IMG/VR virus record: IMGVR_UViG_3300032085_000079
Location: 1-24,842 of that record
DNA: 24,842 nt
Reading direction: 5' to 3' (one strand)
Source of the DNA: a virus
Shown here: positions 14,059-21,202 of the stretch, piece after piece
Layout: the number at the start of each line of letters is the position of its first letter
Numbering within the stretch: position 1 is the first letter of the stretch
Made by a program: the position numbers and the translations under genes
Notes under the pieces: generated by a model
What the model was told of the DNA's origin: nothing
Database searches by the model: none
What the model saw: the letters and a program-made list of their open reading frames with translations, nothing else

Positions 14059-14239
14059 ATTCCTCGTAATTTGTTTGTGTTACACTTTCTGATCCTTTTA
14101 ACATAGTATATTCAAATTTGCTATTAGGTTTCTTGTATTCTTTAAGATCATTAATATTAGGATTAATTTCATCTTCATTAACAATTATTTCAGCAATAAA
14201 ATCTGCTGTAATCTTGTGAGTTATTTTATATTTTTTCAC
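14009..14239 (-). CDS. Hypothetical small protein in tail-tip operon
   Basis: 76 aa, acidic and Lys/Glu/Asn-rich with no recognisable domain; N-terminal strands (KYKITHKITADFIAEIIV) suggest a small beta fold and the C-terminus is likely disordered. The start is GTG (14237-14239) in a TAGTG overlap with the distal tail gene, and the 3' end overlaps the next gene by 50 nt, an unusually long overlap. Between two tail-tip genes, it may be a small adaptor or assembly helper. Confidence 0.55.
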   Translation of the reverse strand: MKKYKITHKITADFIAEIIVNEDEINPNINDLKEYKKPNSKFEYTMLKGSESVTQTNYEEYDEKSDNSSKERISNK

Positions 14240-14859
14240 TATAAAGATTCTTCTACATCAAATTCAAATTGATATAATAATGCACCATCTTTAGCTGTAC
14301 CTATTGCACCAAATTCTTGGACATCATTTGTTAAATGTACTGTAAAAGGAACATTGTCATAAGTAACAACTGAATCATCTGCAAGTGCTGTAATTAAAGG
14401 TGGCTCTATTGTAACTGTTGAAGCATTACTAGATGCTTGAACATCTGCAACTACCATATAAACTTTATCGTGTGATGCAAACTTAATAAAATCTCCAGCT
14501 TTAAATGCGTGTGGATTATCATTATGATGATTGTCCATAGCAATCGTTGTATCTCCAACTGCGTGAACACCATTAACTAAAACTGTGTTTGTTTCATTAC
14601 CTCTTGCATCTTCTATTTCTGGTGGAATTATTGTAAAGTTTTCTTTACCTGATCTTTGTTTAATTATAAATGCCATTAGCTGTCCATAAACATCTGATCT
14701 AGTTCCTGTAATTATTCTAACTGTAAATGCGAATCTTTGATTATCTATTTGTCTTGCAAGTTTTTTACCAGAAACAGATTTAGATATAATTGTGTTTTGG
14801 ATAGACTTAATACCCATTGTTTCAAACTTTGCAGATGATATTGGAAAAGCACCAGACAT
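14239..14859 (-). CDS. Distal-tail-type (minor tail) protein
   Basis: 206 aa. The N-terminal half (GIKSIQNTIISKSVSGKK, RFAFTVRIITGTRSDVYGQLM) looks like the beta ring domain of distal tail proteins, then an inserted beta domain (NTVLVNGVHAVGDTTIAMD through FIKFASHDKVYMVVADV), ending YQFEFDVEESL. It directly follows the tape measure gene, where siphoviruses place Dit or gpM homologues that close the tube end. Both borders are one-base stop/start overlaps. The role rests mainly on position. Confidence 0.7.
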   Translation of the reverse strand: MSGAFPISSAKFETMGIKSIQNTIISKSVSGKKLARQIDNQRFAFTVRIITGTRSDVYGQLMAFIIKQRSGKENFTIIPPEIEDARGNETNTVLVNGVHAVGDTTIAMDNHHNDNPHAFKAGDFIKFASHDKVYMVVADVQASSNASTVTIEPPLITALADDSVVTYDNVPFTVHLTNDVQEFGAIGTAKDGALLYQFEFDVEESL

Positions 14860-16565
14860 TATATTAGATTTCTACTCCCTCTTTCATTAACTGCGTTATT
14901 AATTATTTGTGTAATAGTTCCTCTGTTTCTTACTAATAGATCGTCAAAACCAGAAGCATCTACTGTATTAATATTAAAATTAACTGTTGTACTTCCACCA
15001 CCAGTTCCTCTAGCAGCTTGTGTTATTTGTCCTGTGCTATTTGGTACAAACATTTCAGCACCTCTTTCTCCAACTACAACTGGTTGTCCTTTTGATACTG
15101 CACCACCTTTAGCAAATCCAAATACTGATTTTGCCATACTAAATAAAGAGCCACCACTACTACTACCACTTAAAGCAGCTTGTTTTTGTTTTTCTTTTGT
15201 AATTAATTTTTCAATAGCAAGTTCTACACCTTTTCTTGCAACAATTTCTATTAAAGCACTTAAAACATTTACTAATAATGATCTTGCCATATTTTTAAAT
15301 GTATCTGATAATTTTTCTCCAAATACAAATGCTCTTGCTAGTCCTTGTGACATTTTTGTAATTCCACTATTAATACCCTCTGCAATAGTCATTCTTATAT
15401 TTCTCATTTTATCCTCTAATGTTTTTAAACTGGTGCTATTTAATTCTCTAAATTTAGATATAGCTTTTTCTGTTGCAGTTGGTATTTTAACAGATAATTC
15501 GTGTTCAAAGTCATGTATAATTTGTAAAGCTGATTCTAAAGGATCTACAAAACCATCATTGGCATCTGCACCTGATAGTATATCTGATAATTTTTGTATT
15601 TCTTCTGTTGTTTCTTTTGTTGCACCAGTAAATGCTTTAATTCTTTCAATAAGATTGTTTATAACTATACCAGTTCCAACAAGTATTTTAAGAGTGCTAC
15701 CAAACGCAACTAATAATATACCTAAAACATCTGTCAATTCTCTAAAGTTATCTGCTAACATTTTAATTCCTTTTGCAGCAGTAACAGTTGCTTGTGCTAA
15801 ATTAGTTCCTATTTCTATGGCTATCTTTTCTAATTGCTCTGCATTTTTTTCTAAAAATTTATCTAAATCTCCAAATTGATTTTTTAACTCTGTAAAAAAC
15901 CCAGCATCTAATAAAGTCTTTTTAAATGCAAAAACTTTATCTCCAAGCATTGACATTGTTCCCTCAAATGTTCTTGCTAATTCATCTGTTGCTTTACCAA
16001 ATCTACCACTTCTACCAAAAACATTTTCAAATGCTTGTACTGTTGCTTCAATAGAAACTGTTGCACCAGCTTGAAAACCAAGCATATTTCTTACACCTTT
16101 TTCTCTAAATAAATCTGCTGCACCTATACCAGCACTAAATGATCTTTGTATTTGTTCTGCTGTTGTTCTAAAATCTAATCCTGTAACTGCTGCAACATTA
16201 CCAGTTATCTCTAACATTTTTTGTAGATCATTAGCATTGTCTGTAACAGTTGCTAAAATACCAGATCCAGCTTGTATTTCTTCTAAAGAAAATGGAACTT
16301 TAGATGCAAACTTGACCATATTTTCAAATGCTTTTGCACCCTCGTTTGTATCTTTAAGTAAGAACTTTAATCTAACTTGTAAATTTTCTAATTCTCTTCC
16401 TGTATTAACTAAATTTCTAATAACTAAACCAGCACCTAAACCTACAAAAGCACTTTGTAAATTAAACACAGCACCTTTAACTTTAGATAAAGCACCTCTA
16501 ACATTGTTTAATGCTTGTTTAGATTTATCTCGTGCTACTATATCTATGTTGAGTCTTTGTGCCAT
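14859..16565 (-). CDS. Tape measure protein
   Basis: 568 aa, short for a tape measure. It begins RLNIDIVARDKSKQALNNV and continues with long helices, LENLQVRLKFLLKDTNEGAKAFENM and SLEEIQAGSGILATVTDN, typical of the tape-measure N-terminal region. A hydrophobic segment lies at about 275-305 (VLGILLVAFGSTLKILVGTG), and the C-terminal part carries VVVGERGAEMFVPNSTG, a signature of phage tail-length proteins. Tail length scales with this protein, so a fairly short tail (roughly 85 nm at about 1.5 angstrom per residue) is inferred. The start overlaps the GT stop in TAATG. Confidence 0.9.
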   Translation of the reverse strand: MAQRLNIDIVARDKSKQALNNVRGALSKVKGAVFNLQSAFVGLGAGLVIRNLVNTGRELENLQVRLKFLLKDTNEGAKAFENMVKFASKVPFSLEEIQAGSGILATVTDNANDLQKMLEITGNVAAVTGLDFRTTAEQIQRSFSAGIGAADLFREKGVRNMLGFQAGATVSIEATVQAFENVFGRSGRFGKATDELARTFEGTMSMLGDKVFAFKKTLLDAGFFTELKNQFGDLDKFLEKNAEQLEKIAIEIGTNLAQATVTAAKGIKMLADNFRELTDVLGILLVAFGSTLKILVGTGIVINNLIERIKAFTGATKETTEEIQKLSDILSGADANDGFVDPLESALQIIHDFEHELSVKIPTATEKAISKFRELNSTSLKTLEDKMRNIRMTIAEGINSGITKMSQGLARAFVFGEKLSDTFKNMARSLLVNVLSALIEIVARKGVELAIEKLITKEKQKQAALSGSSSGGSLFSMAKSVFGFAKGGAVSKGQPVVVGERGAEMFVPNSTGQITQAARGTGGGSTTVNFNINTVDASGFDDLLVRNRGTITQIINNAVNERGSRNLI

Positions 16566-17094
16566 TATTTATATTTCCTTGCTTCTGCTAAAGATTGTTT
16601 TGTTTTATACTCATCTTGCTCTTTTTTCAAGTATGCTATCCAAAGATTATAATGGCTAACAGGCATATCAAGAACTTGTTGTATTGTGAGGTGTAATCTC
16701 TCTGCGATGACTAAAAGCGACCTGATGTCAGGGTCGCTATTTACTTTTTTTCGGCTTCCTCATAATTAGTATCTGCAAGTATCTGATTGGCAATAGTTGA
16801 GATAACATTAGAGTCTGCTTTTTTTCTTAAAGCAAGTTTATCAAATGGCTCAAATGCTTTAATCATTTCTCCTTTATCATTCTTAACTTGGAGTTTCATT
16901 ATAAGTAAATCAACAAGAACAGTTAAGTCTTGAAAGTTACTAGACTTTTTAAAGATTATGTTTTTTTCTTCAAGTGTAAGTGGCTCAGAATAAAATATAC
17001 TCGGTTTACCATGCTCGTCTTTCCACTCCTCAACTTCAATAGTGATAGTTTTAAGAGTTTCAAAATGAGTCTTTACTCTATCAATAACTGACAT
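16565..17094 (-). CDS. Tail assembly chaperone GT (programmed -1 frameshift product)
   Basis: Extension of the G-type chaperone into the -1 frame. At 16744-16750 (minus strand) the message reads A AAA AAG followed directly by the UAA stop of the short product. A -1 slip continues VNSDPDIRSLLVIAERLHL, then TIQQVLDMPVSHYNLWIAYL and a charged helix, ending at the TAA overlapping the tape measure ATG. The extension is 59 residues, giving about 176 aa in total; the coding span is 17094-16744 joined to 16744-16565 with base 16744 read twice. The SDPDIRSLL...L.LT...V..MP...LxLWxAY pattern is what gpT-type domains look like. As in lambda, the fusion should recruit the tape measure and tube protein during assembly. 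Confidence 0.85.
16716..16750 (-). promoter_or_regulatory. Programmed -1 frameshift signal (slippery site plus hairpin)
   Basis: The slippery heptamer A AAA AAG occupies 16750-16744 on the minus strand, immediately before UAA. After a 5-nt spacer counted from the heptamer, AGCGACC (16738-16732) can pair with GGTCGCT (16722-16716) as a perfect 7-bp stem; an alternative pairing extends to CTGA/TCAG with a bulged C. Heptamer, spacer length and hairpin agree with known bacterial -1 frameshift sites. The frequency cannot be read from sequence. Confidence 0.85.
16741..17094 (-). CDS. Tail assembly chaperone G (short product)
   Basis: 117 aa, ending EEAEKK at the UAA after the slippery site. Helical and acidic, with SEPLTLEEKNIIFKKSSNF and LVDLLIMKLQVKNDKGE, similar in size and make-up to gpG-type chaperones. 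It lies between the major tail protein and tape measure genes, exactly where lambda-like phages place G. Both the short form and the frameshifted GT form are expected, with the short form in large excess. It follows the tail tube gene after 9 nt. Confidence 0.85.
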   Translation of the reverse strand: MSVIDRVKTHFETLKTITIEVEEWKDEHGKPSIFYSEPLTLEEKNIIFKKSSNFQDLTVLVDLLIMKLQVKNDKGEMIKAFEPFDKLALRKKADSNVISTIANQILADTNYEEAEKK

Positions 17095-17103
17095 AAATTA
17101 GGA

Positions 17104-17490
17104 TTATACAGTTCCTCTTGTTAGTGCGCCTGTTCCTTGAAATGTAACTGATCTTGTAGTTATTCCATCTAAAGTAACATTGACACTCATTCCTGTAACA
17201 ATTCCTGATCCTGTAAAAGTTTCATCTCCTGATGAATTACCCTCTGGTGCTAATATAAAAGCTATAGTAGTTCCAGCAGTTAATGTTTGTTGTGGAGAAT
17301 CAGTTTCATCATAACTCATTTCTAAAGTTCCTGAGAATGATGTTCTTCCAGCTACAAAAGATTTAGTTGCATCTGATAACTGAGTATCCTCTACAACATC
17401 AGAGGTAGTTTCAAGTGTATAACCAGTAAGTTCGCCTATACCAGTTCCACCAGCAGTAACTACTCCCTCTTTTCCGAAGTGTGTTGCCAT
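17104..17490 (-). CDS. Major tail tube protein
   Basis: 128 aa, Thr/Ser/Gly-rich beta protein. It begins ATHFGKEGVVTAGGTGIGEL, with SFVAGRTSFSGTLEMSYDE and SGIVTGMSVNVTLDGITTRSVTFQGTG as beta hairpins common in short siphovirus tube subunits. It sits just ahead of the G/GT chaperone genes and after the tail terminator. A homohexameric tube stacked along the tape measure is expected. The start (ATG 17490) lies within the last 31 nt of the preceding 54 aa gene; the upstream AAGGAAAAC serves as ribosome binding site. Confidence 0.88.
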   Translation of the reverse strand: MATHFGKEGVVTAGGTGIGELTGYTLETTSDVVEDTQLSDATKSFVAGRTSFSGTLEMSYDETDSPQQTLTAGTTIAFILAPEGNSSGDETFTGSGIVTGMSVNVTLDGITTRSVTFQGTGALTRGTV

Positions 17491-17624
17491 TTTTTGTTTT
17501 CCTTTTTACTTGTTGATATATTTTGTTTTTCTTGCTTCCAACCTAAATCTAAAAAATTGTCAAGTTGAGTTTCGTTAATTACAACTTCATTCCCATCTTT
17601 ATATAATTTAATGTCTTTAGCCAT
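17460..17624 (-). CDS. Small protein (54 aa) overlapping the tail tube gene
   Basis: A 54-codon gene with an AAAGGA ribosome binding site 5 nt before ATG 17624. Its product MAKDIKLYKDGNEVVINE followed by LDNFLDLGWKQEKQN shows the pattern K-x-x-KLxKDGxEVxVNE...L..GWK. I recognise this as a recurrent small protein near phage head and tail genes, function unknown. The charged C-terminus reads through the tail tube start and ends at TAG 17460. The 31-nt overlap could couple its translation to that of the tube protein. Strong start context and gap filling support it. Confidence 0.72.
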   Translation of the reverse strand: MAKDIKLYKDGNEVVINETQLDNFLDLGWKQEKQNISTSKKENKKWQHTSEKRE

Positions 17625-17635
17625 AAGTCCTTTTA

Positions 17636-17842
17636 TTAGTTTTCTTCTTCTTCGTCAATATCTTCTTCATCAAATTCTTCATCGTCTATGTCTTCTTCCC
17701 AATCTTGACTATCTTCTTCTTGATTTTCTTTTAATTCTGCTAATAAATCTTTTACTTCTTCACATAACATAGACTCTTTATCGTGTAATTTTTCTATTTG
17801 ATCTATTTTCTTTTCTATTCTGTTTATAATTTTAGTTGTCAT
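17636..17842 (-). CDS. Small highly acidic protein (68 aa)
   Basis: 68 aa with a helical, coiled-coil-prone N-terminus (TTKIINRIEKKIDQIEKLHD, VKDLLAELKENQ) and a C-terminal tail that is almost all Asp and Glu (EEDIDDEEFDEEDIDEEEEN). It starts at ATG 17842 in the connector/tail-tube region, ending 12 nt before the next start. The acidic tail could act as a nucleic-acid mimic or as a chaperone for basic virion proteins. No family is recognised. Confidence 0.65.
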   Translation of the reverse strand: MTTKIINRIEKKIDQIEKLHDKESMLCEEVKDLLAELKENQEEDSQDWEEDIDDEEFDEEDIDEEEEN

Positions 17843-17850
17843 ATTATCTC

Positions 17851-18288
17851 CTATGGTGTTCCAGCTTGATACTCATACATACATCTAATAGTCATTCTTA
17901 TTCCACCAACAGGAAATAAGCTACCCTCATCAGTTTCTACTTGTATAACTTCTGTATCAAGTGCGTTACTATTTCTTGTAATATCAGATTCTAATGCAGT
18001 TTCAATAGCTGTGATTAACTCGTTTCTTTTAGTATCAATATTAACTTCTGCACCTTTAACAAATCCTAACACTACAAAATCAATCGTACCATGTCTTGTT
18101 CTAGCACCAGTTCCTAATTCCGAATCATCTCTATTTTCTTCTGATGTTTGTACTATTACTGCTGGATATTGTTGCTCTGATAATTCGTCTAATATAAAAG
18201 GTTGTCTAGTTGCTTTCTTAATATCTGGGCTAGATATTGCTGATATAACTGACAATAAATTAGATGCTATATTTTCTCTTACACTCAT
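17851..18288 (-). CDS. Tail terminator/tail completion protein
   Basis: 145 aa. An N-terminal helix (SVRENIASNLLSVISAIS) is followed by AVIVQTSEENRDDSELGTG, a TIDFVVLGFVKG strand, the helix KRNELITAIETALESD, and the end GGIRMTIRCMYEYQAGTP. This alpha/beta order matches tail terminator proteins (lambda gpU-like, HK97 gp10-neighbour class), which cap the tube at the head side. Its place between the gpS/gpG-like gene and the tube protein agrees. It starts in an ATGA overlap with the upstream gene. Confidence 0.75.
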   Translation of the reverse strand: MSVRENIASNLLSVISAISSPDIKKATRQPFILDELSEQQYPAVIVQTSEENRDDSELGTGARTRHGTIDFVVLGFVKGAEVNIDTKRNELITAIETALESDITRNSNALDTEVIQVETDEGSLFPVGGIRMTIRCMYEYQAGTP

Positions 18289-18761
18289 ATTCTAAACTTT
18301 CTTAATTCTTTTTCTACAAATCGGTTGAATTGTTTACTTATAATCTTTTCTGTTCTATTGTTAAAGCCAAAAAATTCTCTTTTTGGATTACCAAGAACTT
18401 GATTCCATAATGCTTTATCTCTTTCTTCTGCTCTTGCAAAACCTAAACTAACTTTATGCTTTCCTGTTTTTTTAACCATAGATGGTGTTAAAGAACCAAC
18501 CATATTACCTGAATAATGTAAATCTACATTTGTTGGATAACCTATTTTGTTTAAATGTTTTAAATAACCCTCTGAATATGGTGCAAAAGGTCTATCTCTA
18601 AAATCAATTCCTTTTTTTGTTTTTTCTCTAATTATTGCAACTAATTGGAATCCAGCTTGTTTTACACCTTTATCAATTATTCTAGGTAATACAGATTGAA
18701 ACTTTTTAAATTTTTTAGATACTTGTTTTGAATTAGATTTAATCTTTAAATCGACAGCCAT
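18285..18761 (-). CDS. Virion morphogenesis / tail completion protein (Mu gpG / P2 gpS-like)
   Basis: 158 aa, basic. It contains GVKQAGFQLVAIIREKTKKG, then FRDRPFAPYSEGYLKHLNK, VDLHYSGNMVGSLTP, VSLGFARAEERDKA, and a REFFGFNN motif near the end. The R-x-F-x-PYS...DL..SG.M..SL......v.lGf...a.......G..RxFFG order is the phage virion morphogenesis (gpS/gpG) family, acting at head-tail joining or tail completion. It overlaps the connector gene at its start and the terminator gene at its end. Confidence 0.8.
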   Translation of the reverse strand: MAVDLKIKSNSKQVSKKFKKFQSVLPRIIDKGVKQAGFQLVAIIREKTKKGIDFRDRPFAPYSEGYLKHLNKIGYPTNVDLHYSGNMVGSLTPSMVKKTGKHKVSLGFARAEERDKALWNQVLGNPKREFFGFNNRTEKIISKQFNRFVEKELRKFRI

Positions 18762-19246
18762 TATCTAGTCAATCTTCTAAATCCATGTAAAGGCTCTCTC
18801 TCATTTGCTACAATAGTTCCTGATGAATCAACATCATATTCTACACCATCTTCTAATATCATTCTCCATTCGATATTGTATTGTGCCATGTAATATTCTG
18901 CCATTCTTTCAAATCTATCTTTTTCTGTTTCTGGTCTAAATTTAGTTAATGCTGGTAAAAAGAATCTTCCAAGAAATAGATAAACACCAGCACGTTCAAA
19001 CTGATCTAAATTAACTTTTGTATTATCCATTTCAGCAGTATTAAGAACTGTAATATCTGTAAAGATATTTGTTTTATATACAGGCCACCACTCTACTCTT
19101 AATGCTCTTAAAATATCATTTGTAGTTTGAGCAAAAAAATTAGTGGCTTCTGTTGCACCACTTGCAATACCAAAATCAAAAGCATCAGGTTGATACTTTG
19201 TTACATCTCCAGCTACTATTACATTTGCACCAGTATAGTTTGCCAT
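18761..19246 (-). CDS. Head-tail connector/adaptor protein
   Basis: 161 aa. Sequence segments (FFAQTTNDILRALRVEWWPVY, NLDQFERAGVYLFLGRFFLP, DRFERMAEYYMAQYNIEWR) indicate a mostly helical bundle. It lies after the capsid protein and before the gpS-like and terminator genes, where SPP1 gp15-like or HK97 gp6-like adaptors occur. I could not match a named family, so the role comes from position and helical nature. It starts 1 nt after the stop of the 32 aa membrane protein and ends in a one-base TAATG overlap with the next gene. Confidence 0.65.
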   Translation of the reverse strand: MANYTGANVIVAGDVTKYQPDAFDFGIASGATEATNFFAQTTNDILRALRVEWWPVYKTNIFTDITVLNTAEMDNTKVNLDQFERAGVYLFLGRFFLPALTKFRPETEKDRFERMAEYYMAQYNIEWRMILEDGVEYDVDSSGTIVANEREPLHGFRRLTR

Positions 19247-19247
19247 A

Positions 19248-19346
19248 TTATAATATCCAAATTAAAACAATAATACCAACAACAACTCCAACACTTATTT
19301 TAGGATTATCTTTTGCTAGTTCTATATATTTTGTTAAGTTTTTCAT
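19248..19346 (-). CDS. Small membrane protein (32 aa)
   Basis: A 32-codon gene: MKNLTKYIELAKDNPKIS followed by one transmembrane helix (VGVVVGIIVLIWIL) at the C-terminal end. The start is in an ATGA overlap with the upstream 70 aa gene and an AGGA lies 8 nt before it; the stop is 1 nt before the connector gene. An amphipathic head plus single span resembles tiny membrane peptides in phage structural operons. Function unknown; virion membrane-interacting or host-membrane roles are both possible. Confidence 0.68.
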   Translation of the reverse strand: MKNLTKYIELAKDNPKISVGVVVGIIVLIWIL

Positions 19347-19555
19347 TTTTTTTTCCTAGTTTTTCTTTTCTTTTTAAGAGGTATCACTTTTGCTTCATTT
19401 TCAAAAGTTTTATCTACTTCTTTAATATTTTCTTTTAAATTATTTTTAACTGGTTTGAAACCTCTCATTTCAAAATGTTTTACATTAGCTTCGTACTGTA
19501 TTTTTGATCTAGAAATGGTTTTTTTTCCATTTGTTAATTCTATCATTTCTTCCAT
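19343..19555 (-). CDS. Small basic protein downstream of capsid gene (70 aa)
   Basis: 70 aa. The N-terminal half (MIELTNGKKTISRSKIQYEA then NVKHFEMRGFKPV) carries an LTNGxKxxxRxxxQYEAN..xFxxRGFK pattern of a conserved small protein commonly seen after the major capsid gene. The C-terminus is Lys-rich (PLKKKRKTRKKK), probably flexible. It starts at ATG 19555 after the hairpin that follows the capsid gene. Perhaps a head-tail joining helper; not proven. Confidence 0.68.
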   Translation of the reverse strand: MEEMIELTNGKKTISRSKIQYEANVKHFEMRGFKPVKNNLKENIKEVDKTFENEAKVIPLKKKRKTRKKK

Positions 19556-19571
19556 AAATTCTCCTATTTAG

Positions 19572-19597
19572 TATCAGGGCAATTTCTTGCCCTGATA
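19572..19597 (-). other. 11-bp hairpin after the major capsid gene
   Basis: TATCAGGGCAA (19572-19582) and TTGCCCTGATA (19587-19597) form a perfect 11-bp stem around a 4-nt loop, in the 51-nt gap after the capsid stop. No U tract follows on either strand, so it is unlikely to be a full terminator. It may stabilise the capsid message, slow transcription, or be an RNA processing point that sets capsid expression above the downstream genes. Confidence 0.6.
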
Positions 19598-19606
19598 AAC
19601 TTATTA

Positions 19607-20470
19607 TTATGCGTCTTGTATTGATGAGTCTGCTTCAACTTCACAACCATAAGAGTCGTGTAATTCGCCAACTCCATAAACTGCTGTTGCAACAATTTCA
19701 TCTGCTCTTAAACTCGCATCTCTTTGAGTTTCGATTTTCAAGTCTTGCATCATAGCTAGACCTAAAGCATCTGAATGGAATACTGCACCTTTGTAATCTC
19801 CAGTTGTTCCCGGATTATTACCAGATGAGTCTGCCATGTTTGATGTTTCATAAACACTAACACCAGCGATTTGACCAGCAAAACCAGTTCTCAATGCTTC
19901 ATTACCAGCACCCGGATTAGGGTTAGCAAATGTGTTTGATAAACCAGATTTTAAATCAAAAGCGATATTTGGGTGTAATATACAAGCAAGATTATCACTT
20001 GGAACACCAGTTGCTCTTAATTTAGCCACTGCATTGAAAATCAATGCTGCTGACATAACTGTTGTATTTCCACCAACTGTGTTTGAAAAACCACCGAATA
20101 GTGCAGTTAAGTCTGTGTCTATTTTTTTTGCAATCGCTTCTCCAAATAATTTACCAATATCTGCTGCAACATTTCTTGGTGCTGCATTTCTTCCTAAATC
20201 AGTAAGAGTAGTCATTATTCCATTTTCTGATGCTGTAATAGTTACAGAAGATGGATTGATTGCTGTGTTAGATAAATCAGATGCTTCTGATACTGCTGCT
20301 GCACTTACTGCTGCATAGATCGGAACTTCAACTGACTTTCCACCACCTGTTATAGCATAGTTTTTTACAAGTGGTCTCATTATTGATCTTTCACTTGCTA
20401 CAAACAATGCTTCTGCCACTATCTCTGTATATAGTTCCGATAGTGTAGAACTTGTGCTTTCGTTTGCCAT
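19607..20470 (-). CDS. Major capsid protein
   Basis: 287 aa, rich in Ala, Ser, Thr, Gly and Asn as usual for capsid proteins. It starts ESTSSTLSELYTEIVAEALF, followed by VEVPIYAAVSAAAVSEASDL (a strand into an extended loop), VTITASENGIMTTLTDLGRN, LFGEAIAKKIDTDLTALFGG (spine-like helix), and LACILHPNIAFDLKSGL, ending SYGCEVEADSSIQDA. Gene order (portal, MuF, scaffold, this gene, connectors) makes the call. HK97-fold membership is expected from family knowledge. The extended, hairpin-flanked 3' end is noted separately. Confidence 0.88.
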   Translation of the reverse strand: MANESTSSTLSELYTEIVAEALFVASERSIMRPLVKNYAITGGGKSVEVPIYAAVSAAAVSEASDLSNTAINPSSVTITASENGIMTTLTDLGRNAAPRNVAADIGKLFGEAIAKKIDTDLTALFGGFSNTVGGNTTVMSAALIFNAVAKLRATGVPSDNLACILHPNIAFDLKSGLSNTFANPNPGAGNEALRTGFAGQIAGVSVYETSNMADSSGNNPGTTGDYKGAVFHSDALGLAMMQDLKIETQRDASLRADEIVATAVYGVGELHDSYGCEVEADSSIQDA

Positions 20471-20485
20471 TTTATTTTACCTTTA

Positions 20486-21190
20486 TTATTTATTAGTTAA
20501 GTTAATTTGAGTAGGTTTTGAATCTCGTTCTTTTCGATACTCTGAATATTTAGCACGATCTTCTGGCTTACTCATATCTAAATCCTGAATATTAAATGGT
20601 TTTACAGTTTTACCCTCGATACTGCTCTGGCTTCCTGATCCAGACAAAGACCCTTGACGGAAATGTGGGTTAGCATCTAAAAACTCTTTGACTCTATCTT
20701 CTATAGTTAAAAGTTCTCCTTTTGTGTTATATCTCACATTAGAATTATTATCAACTATTTCTATACGACCATCATCAGTATATCTTACTTCTTCTTTTAA
20801 AAGAGAAACGACTTGTTGTGCATTGATAGATTTTTCTCTATTGGCAACAGAAAGTATTGAATTATCTACTTTTTCTTTTTTAATTTGAGTTTTATATCTC
20901 AATACTTCATCTTCTTTTTCTTTTATTCTTTCTTGCATAATCTTCTCAATATCAGATTTAGATTTAGCTTCTTTTAATTGTTGTTCTTTTAAAAGTTCAG
21001 CTTTCTGCTTTTCTTCATCTTGAAGTTTTTTCTCATACTTATTTTTTTCTGCTTCAAGTCTTGATTTGATTATGTTGTCTAATTGTTCTTGGGTAAAAGT
21101 ATTTTGTTTTGTTTCTTCTACTTTTACTTCTTCTTTAGGTGTTTCAGTTTGTTGCGTTTGAGGTGCAACTACCTTTGTTTCTTCGGACAT
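20486..21190 (-). CDS. Capsid scaffolding protein
   Basis: 234 aa. An acidic, Gln/Lys-rich N-terminus (PQTQQTETPKEEVKVEE) is followed by a long coiled coil (about residues 33-110, with LDNIIKSRLEAEKNKYEKKL and AELLKEQQLKEAKSK) and a C-terminal part with the FLDANPHFRQGSLSGSGS segment, typical of phage GP20-type scaffolds. The gene immediately precedes the capsid protein, as expected for a protein that directs procapsid assembly and is then lost. No protease motif is visible. Ends 16 nt before the capsid start. Confidence 0.85.
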   Translation of the reverse strand: MSEETKVVAPQTQQTETPKEEVKVEETKQNTFTQEQLDNIIKSRLEAEKNKYEKKLQDEEKQKAELLKEQQLKEAKSKSDIEKIMQERIKEKEDEVLRYKTQIKKEKVDNSILSVANREKSINAQQVVSLLKEEVRYTDDGRIEIVDNNSNVRYNTKGELLTIEDRVKEFLDANPHFRQGSLSGSGSQSSIEGKTVKPFNIQDLDMSKPEDRAKYSEYRKERDSKPTQINLTNK

Positions 21191-21202
21191 TGTTTTCTCC
21201 TA

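Noticed and set aside
15034-15879. 281-codon plus-strand open frame inside the tape measure gene
   Set aside because: Antisense to a clear tape measure gene; Ser/Asn/Thr/Ile-rich product without domain, promoter or start signal. Long antisense frames are common opposite helical, Ala/Lys/Glu-rich proteins.
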